This document shows, one piece after another, positions 9,974 to 18,260 of a stretch of DNA of 64,000 bases. The position numbers were made by a program, and so were the translations under genes. The notes beneath the pieces were generated by a model, which did not search any database, was not told where the DNA came from, and saw only the letters and a list, made by a program, of their open reading frames with translations. Source of the stretch: Chrysogorgia sp. JL179-B06 (Eukaryota > Cnidaria > Anthozoa > Scleralcyonacea > Chrysogorgiidae); the NCBI GenBank assembly GCA_035772405.1, contig JAYKKM010000207.1, positions 62,001-126,000 on the forward strand. Reading direction: 5' to 3'. Each line of letters starts with the position of its first letter. Positions within the stretch are counted from its first letter, which is position 1.

Positions 9974-10657
9974 CTACGTATATCCATCGGAATAAACAAT
10001 AGAAATATCGTATTCATTATAGGGTTTATCTGCCTCGGCAATTTTAAGACCATATTTCCACAAAAAATTTTCATCTATAAATTTAATGTTTTGAATCAAT
10101 ATAAAATCTTCGTCAGCAGGTAAATTATAAGCTAAATCTACAAAACGTTTATCACCGTTAAAGAAATTTTGCTCGGGATCAATAAACAATTGATTAGAGC
10201 TAAAATAGGGTTTATTAGGTTTTGCAATATATGAGCCAAGATCACCCTGTTCGAATATCTCTTTTTTAACTTTAACAATACTCCATCCTAACGTCCCGTT
10301 ATATGATTCACGAATATTATTTTTAAGTTTTACATCAATACTATGAATTATTTTTCGTTTATGCCAATCTTTTTTTCTTGCTTCTAATTCTCCTGTAAGA
10401 TAAATCTGTTTATCTGTTTGAAATTTTCTATTGTTACTAAATGTCAATGAAAAATCAGTATTTGGACCTGGAGCACGAATATTTGTTTTAAATTTAAATA
10501 AACCGTTAAGAAAACTCGCGGGTATTACACCGTGTTTCCAAGACACTTCTTGAAACTCATATATATTATTTGCTGATTTTAACGCAATTGTCCCGAATTT
10601 TCTTGGATTCGTAAGATAAAAACGTTCATTATAATGGATGATTTTTTTCTGACTCAT
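9974..10657 (-). CDS. Hypothetical viral protein, 227 aa, beta-rich (possible structural protein)
   Basis: An intact ORF starting MSQKKIIHYNERFYL. The composition is that of a beta-sheet protein: alternating aromatic and polar residues, many N, F and Y, few predicted long helices, no membrane segment and no cysteines. In Polinton-like viruses the minor capsid (penton) protein is a single jelly-roll of roughly this size, and no other candidate exists in the element, so a penton or spike role is possible. I see no sequence signature to prove it. Convergent stop codons and intergenic A/T tracts separate it from the genes on both sides. Confidence 0.55.
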   Translation of the reverse strand: MSQKKIIHYNERFYLTNPRKFGTIALKSANNIYEFQEVSWKHGVIPASFLNGLFKFKTNIRAPGPNTDFSLTFSNNRKFQTDKQIYLTGELEARKKDWHKRKIIHSIDVKLKNNIRESYNGTLGWSIVKVKKEIFEQGDLGSYIAKPNKPYFSSNQLFIDPEQNFFNGDKRFVDLAYNLPADEDFILIQNIKFIDENFLWKYGLKIAEADKPYNEYDISIVYSDGYT

Positions 10658-11019
10658 TTTAATTCCAATAAGAGAAAAAAAATTATGAACGTTTTATTTA
10701 TACTATACGTAGAATGATATCATTTTTTATATATTTAAATGTACAAAGAGTTTCTATGATCATCTTATTTTTTTTAAAACTTCTCTCCTATTTTAACAAA
10801 AATAGTGTTTTTGATAACATGTACATCTTTAAACAAAATAATAACGTTCTAATGTACGTTTTATTTTTAAAATATAAACATTTCTTAAATGTGCTTTTGA
10901 TAATTTTTTAAACAATCTTTGTGTTTCTAAAAATAAAAGGAAAATACATTCAATATTTTTTTTTTAAATCAAAAAGTGTATTTTTTTATTTAGGTAAAAT
11001 GTTCAGGAGAGAATAATTT
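10658..11019. other. Intergenic AT-rich spacer
   Basis: The sequence is mostly A/T homopolymer tracts. A 65-codon plus-strand frame (10714-10911) is dominated by F, L, I, Y and N and is probably chance coding. The stretch likely holds the promoter for the 227-aa minus-strand ORF and the 3' end of the RNase H-fold-like gene. Confidence 0.35.
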
Positions 11020-11791
11020 TTAAAAATTAAATTCCTTATCATACATAGAGAGTACAGATCGTTCATTATCCACATCTTCTAATTTACGAAACAAACATGC
11101 AGCAAATAAAAGACATTCAAACAAACTACAATGATACAATAAACATGTGGGTTCACTAGTATGATACCAACAATTTCTTGGTTTAAGATTATAAAACGAA
11201 AGTAAATAATCGTACTTCTCAATTCCAAAATATTCAAGATTCACACAATGTAAAATAGTTTTTTCTTGAAGTGTTTTAACTAACGACGATTCTTTATCAC
11301 CACCTTTATACCCAATAATAGCATTCGGGGGAAAAACATTACGAAATAAATAACTTAATCTATTTATAAGTTCACTTTGACTAAAATAATCTCTTGATTT
11401 TTTTTTCAGTTAAATAGTCTAGTCCATGACATCGATATTGATAGTAGACAGTAGACCGTTCCCTTCGAGTTAGTTCTTTGTAGGGTTTTAACTTGCTATC
11501 ATAACAATGATAAATAAAATACTTCTTCGTTTGAAGTTCAAGAAGAGTTACTTCACGATAACTGGGTCTCTCTCCCTTAAACTGGTAACATTCACAATCC
11601 ATTATATGTGTGATACGCGATAAAAATAATTTCTGTCGTTCTTGGGATATTTCTTCTTTACATTTGTTTAATGCATAATTATATTTACCCGCATACAACT
11701 CTTCGATAGTCTCTTCATTCTTCTCAGTTGTCTCTAACGGTATGAAGTCTTCTTTAATTTCGCTGTTCACGTTCTCAAATATTTTTGCCAT
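11020..11791 (-). pseudogene. RNase H-fold (DEDD exonuclease-like) protein, frameshifted
   Basis: Two frames, 11791-11381 and then down to 11020, make a protein of about 255 residues. The first ends in a run of nine T (plus strand) near 11399-11407, where the second frame takes over. Residues 65-67 (DCE in MDCECYQF) resemble the first acidic motif of DEDD exonucleases, followed by a HGLDYL segment. The second half carries GYKGGDKE, EYFGIEKYDYLLSFY and CLLYHCSLFECLLFAA. I recognise this order from uncharacterised proteins in arthropod and cnidarian genomes (D-E ... HGL.W ... KGG..E..L ... N.E.FG.PK ... HC...E...FA), which are thought to have an RNase H-like fold. Assignment is by pattern memory, so the function is a moderate inference. 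An intact copy could process viral or host nucleic acid. Confidence 0.5.
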
Positions 11792-12256
11792 CTCTCACTC
11801 TCCTACACTCAGACTGATATTAATTATTTTCAACCCTACATCGGCTTTTATAATTGTATCCCGCGTTACTATGCGTTACTGTGGATAGATTAGTTTGACC
11901 AATCAGAGTTCATTGATTAAAGCTTTCATGTCATCCCGATGATTTGTGATACTCGTATACAATGAATGTGTGTTTGGGGAATTAGAGACGCGAATCCATA
12001 ATTAGCGATTTTCTTCTAAACAAATACACGGGGATTAGTTGCACCAAATGCTGTGTTGTGGATTAAAACGAATCCCTAATGTTGTTCTAAAACACACACA
12101 CGTCAAATCAGTTGATATATTATACATTGTAGTTACAATAATACTTTTTTCAAATTTTTATCGTGTTAAAATCTGTGTGTAGAAATATATATTTAAAGAT
12201 TGAGAAAATAGTATATATACAAGGCGATTTTTTAAAAAACGTTATCACTTTTGAGA
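11792..12256. promoter_or_regulatory. Divergent promoter region
   Basis: This 465-bp gap separates the minus-strand RNase H-fold-like gene from a plus-strand gene. It contains GTATATATACAAG at 12211-12223, about 35 bp before the plus-strand ATG. The phrase ctctgattggt, or close variants of it, appears both here (as the complement near 11900) and at 17487-17535. No ORF is supported. Confidence 0.4.
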
Positions 12257-13416
12257 ATGTCATTAAACATTGGGAGTAAAAGAACCTATGCGCAAGCTCA
12301 AGAAATCAATATTAAGACGATATTGAAAATTGTGTATTATATACAACATTTTCGTAACCGATACATTGGATTATTATTTGCCGTCTGTGACTTATGTGAC
12401 TATTACTATGGGGGAATTATCGAATGTATGGAATTTGAATCGAGACAACTTGGTTGTGGATATAAAGACTACGCCTATATTGAAAAAATGAAAACTGAAA
12501 TGTATCAAGATGAATGCATGGATTGGCGAATCTTAACAGATAAACAACACTATATAATACCCGTTGTTCATACACAACGAAAATATTATATTTATGGTGA
12601 AAAACTCTGTGAGCGTTATCACAAATTACTATTAATACCCGCTCAAACATTAATGAAATCTATTTTTCATTTGAATGATAATCATTCTGATAATTTTTTT
12701 ATTGAAATTCAAAACAGTTATTACCCAAGAAATGATATTTACCACTTTATTTCTATTACTATTAATGATGAGCAAACTACAATTCCTAAACCCATAGGGT
12801 ATGGAGGGTCTTATCTTTGTAATACATTACATAGACTTAATCGTTGTTTTAGTCATGAATTTACATATTGCTGTATTTATTTATATTTTATAGATCCGTT
12901 TTATTTAAAGGCTGCTTTTTATTATCTACATAATTTAGATAATTTTGAGAAAATAGTGTATCAACTTGTATGCTGTTTTATTTTCTTTTGCGAAAATCAT
13001 AACCCTATATCAAAACTTAAAACTAGTAACGATAGGGTTTATACTTTTAATCTCGATAAGATTGTTAAGCTGATGCATATGAAAACCCCCCCTGTACCTG
13101 TTATAAAAATTGTCAGAAATACTCTTATTGGTTTAAATTATTCTATAAGACAAGTAAACCCCATAAGTTTAAAGTCAGTTTATTTTCAGATCAAGTTAAA
13201 AATAATAGTATTATACAAAATAATCGCCCGCTTAGTTTACAATATTACCCCCCGCATATGGATATAATATATAATTTTTCTATAAGGGTAAGGATTACAT
13301 CTAATACCAGTACATCAACTACTTTTATTATTAAGAGTATTATAGAATCATATAATATTAACTTTGAAGATCCTGACATTATAATACAGAGTATTGAAAA
13401 ATTGTATTTAGACTAA
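12257..13416 (+). pseudogene. Hypothetical viral protein, about 386 aa, one frameshift
   Basis: I use the ATG at 12257, downstream of a TATA element; the open frame begins slightly earlier with a non-ATG codon. The main frame runs to 13267. Near 13150-13160, at a CCCC run, a different frame becomes the better one: from there to the TAA at 13414 it is rich in S, N, D and T and ends with a helical acidic tail, whereas the original frame turns into low-complexity I/L/K/Y residues. This suggests a single indel and a protein of about 386 residues. The protein is Tyr-, His- and Cys-rich with several CC and YYY clusters. No family is recognised. It converges with the 131-aa ORF, whose stop overlaps its 3' end by nine bases. 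Confidence 0.5.
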
Positions 13417-13803
13417 TTTAAAAAATTCAAAGAATATATTCCACAACCCAAACCACGACGTGTGTTTTTTATCATGAGGGAATAAAATGAATTTAAGATG
13501 TGAATTTCTAAAATCTAAAATTGTTTGACGTACAAATAGTTTGATATAATATTCCTCATTATCAATGTGTTTATATCTAAAAAAACACAGGATTAAAGCA
13601 AAAAATGCTATTTGTCCAATTTCATGGCGATCCATACGATTATAGACATCTAAAAGCTCACGTGGCATTTTTAAATGGGCTATAATATTTTTAAATAAAT
13701 TCTCATGTTCGTCAAGACATTTCCACACACTTTGTTCCATATTTTTATTGATTTTTATTTCAAAACATGCCAGCTCTTTTACCATGACATTCCACACCTC
13801 CAT
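13408..13803 (-). CDS. Hypothetical viral protein, 131 aa
   Basis: An intact, probably mostly helical ORF beginning MEVWNVMVKELACFEIK, with hydrophobic stretches (AFFALILCFF) near the middle that could be a buried helix or a single membrane segment. No known domain. It lies 36 bp downstream of the H3-tail-like gene on the same strand, so the two may share a transcript. Its end overlaps the convergent 386-codon gene. Confidence 0.5.
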   Translation of the reverse strand: MEVWNVMVKELACFEIKINKNMEQSVWKCLDEHENLFKNIIAHLKMPRELLDVYNRMDRHEIGQIAFFALILCFFRYKHIDNEEYYIKLFVRQTILDFRNSHLKFILFPHDKKHTSWFGLWNIFFEFFKLV

Positions 13804-13839
13804 GTTTTCACATTACTGATATTTTTATTTAGAACAATA

Positions 13840-14964
13840 TCATTTTATACATTTCGGTTTCTTTTTTTTTAAATCAGTCTTTCGTTTCAAATCCTTATTA
13901 TTATCCATTATATATCGTTTTTCCATAAGGTCACTCGTAAATTTTCTAGAACGCCATTGCAAATATTGTTTATTTATATATAGTTTCTCAATATAGAGAC
14001 CCTCTAACTCACGATATTTATCGCGTTGTGTACAAATAATATCTTGATCATAATTCGAATAGATTGTCATTCGTTTTTCTTCATGATGTTCATCGCCTTT
14101 TTTTTCACGTTTCATATATATTAACGAACGTTTATAACATCTTTTCTTCAATGGCGGATCGTTCAATACTTCTCGGTCGTCTTCCTCTTCTTCTTCTTCC
14201 TCTTCTTCACATACTGGAAATAATGGGTGGGGTGAATTAGATGGGGGTGGTAGTTGTGGTGGTGGTGAAAGAGGAATAGGAGATAATGTGGGGGAAAGAG
14301 CATTTGCTAATTCATCCACAATTTGTAATAATTGTTTTCCTTGTTGAACGGGTACCATTTCATCACACATTCGTATTAAATTCGCAGGAGAAGGAATAGG
14401 GATTTGACCGAAGAAATCAATGGGCATATCGTATATGTAATTATCTAATTCATCTTCGGGTCGTGGCGGTGAGATCGTTTGCGGTGGAATAGGAGATGCA
14501 TTATACTTTGCTTGCGGTGTTTGAAGCGGTATATTATACTGTTCTTGCGATAATAGAGGCGGTACTTGCCGTGGCGACGTGTTATACTTCGCTTGCAGGA
14601 GTAGAGGGTGTATGTAACCCTCCTGTTCTTGAGGCGATGAATTTACCTGCAGGGGGGGTAGCTTTGCTTGCCGTGGTGACGACTTCGCTTGCCGAGGGGA
14701 CACGTGACTGGACGGTGTTATCGGTACAGCAAAATTTAATGGCGACTGTGCAATGTCTTTAGTTATTTTGATGTTCTTTTTTCTTGTGATTTCTTGGCTA
14801 TATGCTTGTTCATCATCTGAAATATTCCGTCCCATTTGACGATATTCTTGTTGCTGATGACGGCGTTGTTTTAACATTTTGGGAATATCTTTCCCCCTAC
14901 TTTCAATCCGTGCGATGGTTTTTCCACTTTCCAAATTTCTATGCGTCTGTTTCACACGGGCCAT
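13840..14964 (-). CDS. Proline-rich nuclear-type protein with histone H3-tail-like N-terminus
   Basis: A 374-residue intact ORF. After the initiator Met the first residues read ARVKQTHRNLESGK. Compared with the invariant eukaryotic H3 tail, A1, R2, K4, Q5, T6, R8, G13 and K14 are in the same positions; K9 is replaced by N. Residues 85-170 are a low-complexity Pro/Ser/Gln region with repeated SPRQAK and QAKYN units. Residues 225-250 are proline-rich, 253-263 form an acidic run (eight Glu, then EDD), and 271-289 (LKKRCYKR...KREKK) look like a nuclear localisation signal. The C-terminus is Lys-rich. I know no full-length homologue. The same element encodes a SET-domain protein. A free alpha-amino terminus after Met removal would be needed for reader binding at A1/K4, and Met before Ala is normally removed. 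A role in hijacking H3K4 readers or writers is inference. Confidence 0.7.
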   Translation of the reverse strand: MARVKQTHRNLESGKTIARIESRGKDIPKMLKQRRHQQQEYRQMGRNISDDEQAYSQEITRKKNIKITKDIAQSPLNFAVPITPSSHVSPRQAKSSPRQAKLPPLQVNSSPQEQEGYIHPLLLQAKYNTSPRQVPPLLSQEQYNIPLQTPQAKYNASPIPPQTISPPRPEDELDNYIYDMPIDFFGQIPIPSPANLIRMCDEMVPVQQGKQLLQIVDELANALSPTLSPIPLSPPPQLPPPSNSPHPLFPVCEEEEEEEEEDDREVLNDPPLKKRCYKRSLIYMKREKKGDEHHEEKRMTIYSNYDQDIICTQRDKYRELEGLYIEKLYINKQYLQWRSRKFTSDLMEKRYIMDNNKDLKRKTDLKKKKPKCIK

Positions 14965-15218
14965 GCTGAGATTGTGTCTAAAAATTTTCGAAACAAACGT
15001 TTATAAAAAAACACGTTAAAAAAAATAGCGTAACCTGATTGGTTGAACTTAATTCCCTAATAAAATATCGGGGTATTCTCATTGGTCGAATGATAAAATC
15101 AATATTATAAGACGCGCTCCGACGATTATACATGTAAATCTTTTTTAATCTTTTTGTTGACTTAATGCAAGTACACATTCCCCAAAAATATTTATTTGGT
15201 AAAACGTTGCTGGGGAAG

Positions 15219-15229
15219 ATATATAAACA
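15219..15229 (+). promoter_or_regulatory. TATA box of cassette copy 1
   Basis: GATATATAAAC lies about 40 bp before the ORF A1 start and is preserved in copy 2, which argues that it is functional. Confidence 0.5.
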
Positions 15230-15266
15230 CACGTTAGAAGTCATATTTTATTAAAACACTTTCAAA

Positions 15267-15530
15267 ATGATAGCTGGTACTAAAGAAAATCCTCTGTTAG
15301 TAATACTGACCGATTTAGCAAAGTATTTTTCACACAATGAATATCACGTGGTTGAATGTCGTAAAGTGGAAATGTTACCCAACAATGCACGTGCCGATAG
15401 AATAATATATAAGTTGCTATTGTTATGGGATGAGAAATATATATATACCTACTCATCGGACGATTTTACACATTTGATCGGACAGTTTGTACATGTAGCA
15501 ATCGAGGAACCTCCGCCGTATCAACCATGA
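15267..15530 (+). CDS. Cassette ORF A, copy 1 (87 aa)
   Basis: A small protein starting MIAGTKENPLLVILTDLAKYF, with a Cys/Val/Glu middle (HVVECRKVE), a Trp/Tyr segment (LLLLWDEKYIYTY) and a proline tail (EEPPPYQP). PPPY is a WW-domain or late-domain type motif (PPxY), found in copy 1 only; copy 2 has PPPAQP. No family is recognised. The stop codon overlaps the start of ORF B in the arrangement ATGA, so one mRNA probably yields both proteins by reinitiation or leaky scanning. It keeps about 85% identity with copy 2. Confidence 0.6.
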   Translation: MIAGTKENPLLVILTDLAKYFSHNEYHVVECRKVEMLPNNARADRIIYKLLLLWDEKYIYTYSSDDFTHLIGQFVHVAIEEPPPYQP

Positions 15531-15769
15531 ATCAAGCAACATTTATAGATATAATATCTATGAAGGCTCTATCTCGTGAACGAAATCTACAGTTAATTGG
15601 ATCAAGACCAATACCCAAACCTGCTGGCGAACCGATACAGATGTATGAACTTTTCTTTAACGATGCACATAACAATTATTTTAAAATCGAATTCGGTTCA
15701 TCCGAACACACTAAGATTGGTAAAAATATATATCTTACCAACCAAAATATATTTATCGTAAAAGACTAA
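15527..15769 (+). CDS. Cassette ORF B, copy 1 (80 aa)
   Basis: Starts inside the stop of ORF A (ATGA). It contains LSRERNLQLIGSRPIPKPAGEP and a beta-rich C-terminal half (MYELFFNDAHNNYFKIEF...IYLTNQNIFIVKD). Unknown family. The sequence differs from copy 2 by about a dozen residues and a one-codon indel, all of which keep the frame, which is evidence for real coding. Confidence 0.6.
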   Translation: MNQATFIDIISMKALSRERNLQLIGSRPIPKPAGEPIQMYELFFNDAHNNYFKIEFGSSEHTKIGKNIYLTNQNIFIVKD

Positions 15770-15821
15770 TCCCTTTGTATACATAGACATCTCTAGCCAA
15801 AAACATTAATTATTAGACACG

Positions 15822-15980
15822 ATGGCAACGAGTATAGATATAAACGAAATTAAACTTAATAACGTGAAGTTATACAGCTCTGAATTTTTATATTTTATGT
15901 CCCAAAATAACAATTGGTTAAATGCCCGGGATAAAACTTGGTTAGATGACCGTCGCGCGCTCCGACGATTATACATCTAA
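15822..15980 (+). pseudogene. Cassette ORF C, copy 1, truncated by the duplication junction (52 aa)
   Basis: The first 45 or so codons (MATSIDINEIKL...) match full-length ORF C at 16663-16992. The frame then runs across the CGCGC junction into the upstream region of copy 2 and stops after RRLYI. The product lacks the last 60 residues of the full-length protein. Its internal sequence has also diverged (FMSQNNNWLNARDKTW versus the copy 2 equivalent). Confidence 0.6.
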
Positions 15981-16060
15981 ATCTCTTTAATCTTTTTGTT
16001 GACTTAATGCGGTACATATTGCCTCCAAAATATTTATCGGTTAAAAACGTTGCAGGGAAA

Positions 16061-16071
16061 GATATATAAAC
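16061..16071 (+). promoter_or_regulatory. TATA box of cassette copy 2
   Basis: GATATATAAAC again, about 40 bp before ORF A2, conserved with copy 1 while neighbouring bases differ. Confidence 0.5.
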
Positions 16072-16110
16072 ACATGTTAGAAGTCATATTTTTATTAGAA
16101 CACTTTCAAA

Positions 16111-16374
16111 ATGAATGCGGGTACTAAAGCAAATCCTCTGTTAGTAATACTGATCGATTTAGCAAAGTATTTTTCACATATTGAATATCAAGTGGTTGAA
16201 TGTCATAAAGTGGATACGTTACCCAACGCCGCACGTGCTGATAGAATAATCTATAAGATGCTATTGTTATGGAATGAGAAATATATATATACCTACTCAA
16301 CGGACGATTTTACACATTTGATCGGCAAGTTTGTGCATATAGCAATCGACGAACCTCCACCCGCCCAACCATGA
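16111..16374 (+). CDS. Cassette ORF A, copy 2 (87 aa)
   Basis: The same length as copy 1, starting MNAGTKANPLLVILIDLAKYF. Differences include N/I, E/A, T/I and the loss of the PPPY motif (here PPPAQP). The stop again overlaps the ATG of ORF B as ATGA. Function unknown. Confidence 0.6.
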   Translation: MNAGTKANPLLVILIDLAKYFSHIEYQVVECHKVDTLPNAARADRIIYKMLLLWNEKYIYTYSTDDFTHLIGKFVHIAIDEPPPAQP

Positions 16375-16610
16375 ATCAAGCAAAATTTATATCTATGAGG
16401 AGCTTGAGAGATCTATCTCGTGAACGAAATCTACAGTTAATGGGTTCAAGACCCATACCCAAACCTGCTGGCGAACCGAAACAGATGTATGAACTTTTCT
16501 TTAAAGATGAAGATAATTATTTTAAAATCGAATTCGATTCATCCGAACACACTAAGATTGGTAAAAATATATATCTTACCAACCAATATATATTTATCGT
16601 AAAAGACTAA
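16371..16610 (+). CDS. Cassette ORF B, copy 2 (79 aa)
   Basis: Aligns end to end with copy 1. The strongly conserved parts are LSRERNLQL, SRPIPKPAGEP and the C-terminal KIGKNIYLTNQ.IFIVKD. The first 13 codons differ most (FISMRSLRD versus FIDIISMKA). Unknown family. Confidence 0.6.
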   Translation: MNQAKFISMRSLRDLSRERNLQLMGSRPIPKPAGEPKQMYELFFKDEDNYFKIEFDSSEHTKIGKNIYLTNQYIFIVKD

Positions 16611-16662
16611 TCCCCTTGTATATATAGCCATCTCTAGCTAAAAACATTAATTATTAGACACG

Positions 16663-16992
16663 ATGGCAACAACAAGTATAGATATAAACGAAATTAAACT
16701 TGATAACGTGAAGTTATACACTTCTGAATTTCTATATACAACATGCAAAGACTCTGATTTTTATGTAGTGGACTTCATGAGAGAAGATAAAATTTGGTTA
16801 GACAACCGGCGCGCGATAATACTAAAGGATTTTAACCTCACCTCTGTTCTTAATACCCGAATGGGAGTCGAAGCTGGAATTATTGTTGCTGTGATTCATC
16901 GCCAGGAAAATCAAGAAGATCTCTTGGGCAGACATATCTTCTTTGTAAACTCTTACACGATGTATTGTAACAATCCCGAAGTATTACGTTAA
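16663..16992 (+). CDS. Cassette ORF C, full length (109 aa)
   Basis: The only intact copy. It begins MATTSIDINEIKLDNVKLY, contains DFMREDKIWLDNRRAIILKDF in the middle and ends in a beta-rich VNSYTMYCNNPEVLR. No family recognised. It lies 52 bp after ORF B2, so it is probably the third cistron of the cassette. The truncated copy 1 supplies an internal comparison. Confidence 0.55.
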   Translation: MATTSIDINEIKLDNVKLYTSEFLYTTCKDSDFYVVDFMREDKIWLDNRRAIILKDFNLTSVLNTRMGVEAGIIVAVIHRQENQEDLLGRHIFFVNSYTMYCNNPEVLR

Positions 16993-17662
16993 AATTAAAA
17001 AACCATTTATCATCTATTTTGACATGTGTGAATTAATTAACACGTTCTCCTTATCGCGCTCACGGGTATCTTAAAATATATACTAAAATGTGTGAAAAGT
17101 ATAAAATAAAGTATCAAAAAGCATAAAAATATGCTTAAATAAGTATAAAAATGTTTAAATATCTAGAAATAGACGTATTTAAACACGGGAAATATATATT
17201 TCACAGGGACTAATCTCTTCAAAATGCCCGCTAATCCTTACAAGTAATTAAGGTTAGAACTCATTAAAAAATCGTAGCTATCAAACTACATAAACAAAAT
17301 GATCGCTAATCCCCACAAGTAAATTCATTGTCCTTAACCATATTATATATCAAACTGTTTTGACATAAGGGGAGGAATCAGAACAAAACGCTTATTATAT
17401 ATTCGCATCCCTAATCGTTTAACGACACGTATTGTCCCTAGCTATAATAATTCAAATGCTTTGACATGAAGGCTTTAATGAACGAACTCTGATTGGATAG
17501 ATACGGGGGAGGGTTTGATTATAGAAACTCTGATTGGTTAAACCCGTAAACCATTGTAATAGACCGTAGATCGTGATTATAAATTAAATCACGTAAGCAC
17601 GTCTCATACCAAAACGAATTCAAGCTGGAGACAACGAGGAAAAGAAAAACACAAAACAAAAG
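16993..17662 (+). other. Non-coding spacer upstream of the spliced acidic gene
   Basis: About 670 bp without a supported ORF. It holds AT-rich stretches with repeated gtataaa and ctaatcc-cacaagtaa phrases (17229-17325), two copies of a CTCTGATTGG phrase (17487, 17529) that look like CCAAT-type promoter boxes in reverse, and TTATAAATTAAATCACG about 85 bp before the next ATG. The likely content is the promoter of the acidic gene. Confidence 0.4.
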
Positions 17663-18160
17663 ATGGGTGACCACATACGAGAAAACAACTCAGACGTCTC
17701 CAAAAACGAGAAACCGTGCAACGCAGACGCGATCCCCGAGGAAAAGAAAGAAGAAAATGTAAGATAGCAATGCTTTTTTACTGTCTGTAAAATCGATATG
17801 TATTTATTATGTTTTTATATTTTCTCTTAGAACGAAACCATCCATCCACTACCCGTCGAAGATACAGTAGAGGAAACCATCCCTCCACCTCCTGTTGAGG
17901 ATACAGTAGAGGAGATACCCGGTGTGCTGCTAGTCACCGATGGGACAAGCGAGTGGGCATTCCGCGTCCCAGCGGACTCGGTCCCATCGGACTCGGACCC
18001 ATCGGACTCGGAATATTCCTTCGATACCTACGACCCGTCGGACGCAGAAGACGATGAACCTCGCGTATGGGGGTATGTAGACTCAAGAGGTGAGGAGTTT
18101 ATGTACTTCGAGAGTACCGATCAAATGGTGAAAACGAAAAAAACTGATACATATTTTTAA
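17663..18160 (+). CDS. Spliced acidic protein (about 141 aa), possible early regulator
   Basis: Exon 1 (17663-17758, ATG GGT GAC...) ends in GAAAAT followed by GTAAGA. Exon 2 (17831-18160) follows TTTCTCTTAG. The 72-bp intron has stops in the frame of exon 1, and splicing joins both exons in phase 0. The product is acidic, with a repeat of PLPVEDTVEET / PPPVEDTVEEI and a Ser/Asp region (DSVPSDSDPSDSEY...DPSDAEDDE) full of casein kinase 2-type sites, then a more folded C-terminus (VWGYVDSRGEEFMYFES). Acidic, phosphorylatable, spliced small proteins are typical early transcription regulators of small DNA viruses (E1A/E7-like), but I see no LxCxE motif. GC content is clearly higher than in the neighbouring viral ORFs. 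It is the only intron-bearing gene I see in the element. Confidence 0.6.
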
Positions 18161-18260
18161 TTTGTAGGGGTGGTATATCGCGGGGTACTATACCCAACAA
18201 GAACGCCCCTAAAAGACATAACAAATTTATTTGTATGAAAAATTTTATTGTTTCTTGTAT

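Larger units (their letters stand above)
15113..16990 (+). repeat. Tandem duplication of a three-gene cassette (period about 843 bp)
   Basis: Copy 1 begins at CGCGCTCCGACGATTATACAT (15113) and copy 2 at the same string (15956). Each unit holds promoter, ORF A, ORF B and ORF C in order. Copy 1's ORF C is cut by the junction, where a CGCGC microhomology is shared by the ORF C interior and the upstream region. The copies differ at scattered sites, many of them amino-acid changing, so both have been kept open since the duplication. Confidence 0.85.

Noticed and set aside
14496..14762. 88-codon plus-strand ORF (MHYTLLAVFEAVYY...)
   Set aside because: It is the antisense shadow of the proline/glutamine repeat in the H3-tail-like gene.
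14978..15244. 88-codon minus-strand ORF upstream of the duplicated cassette
   Set aside because: It covers the cassette promoter, is I/F/Y/C-rich, and no equivalent ORF was identified at the corresponding site of copy 2.
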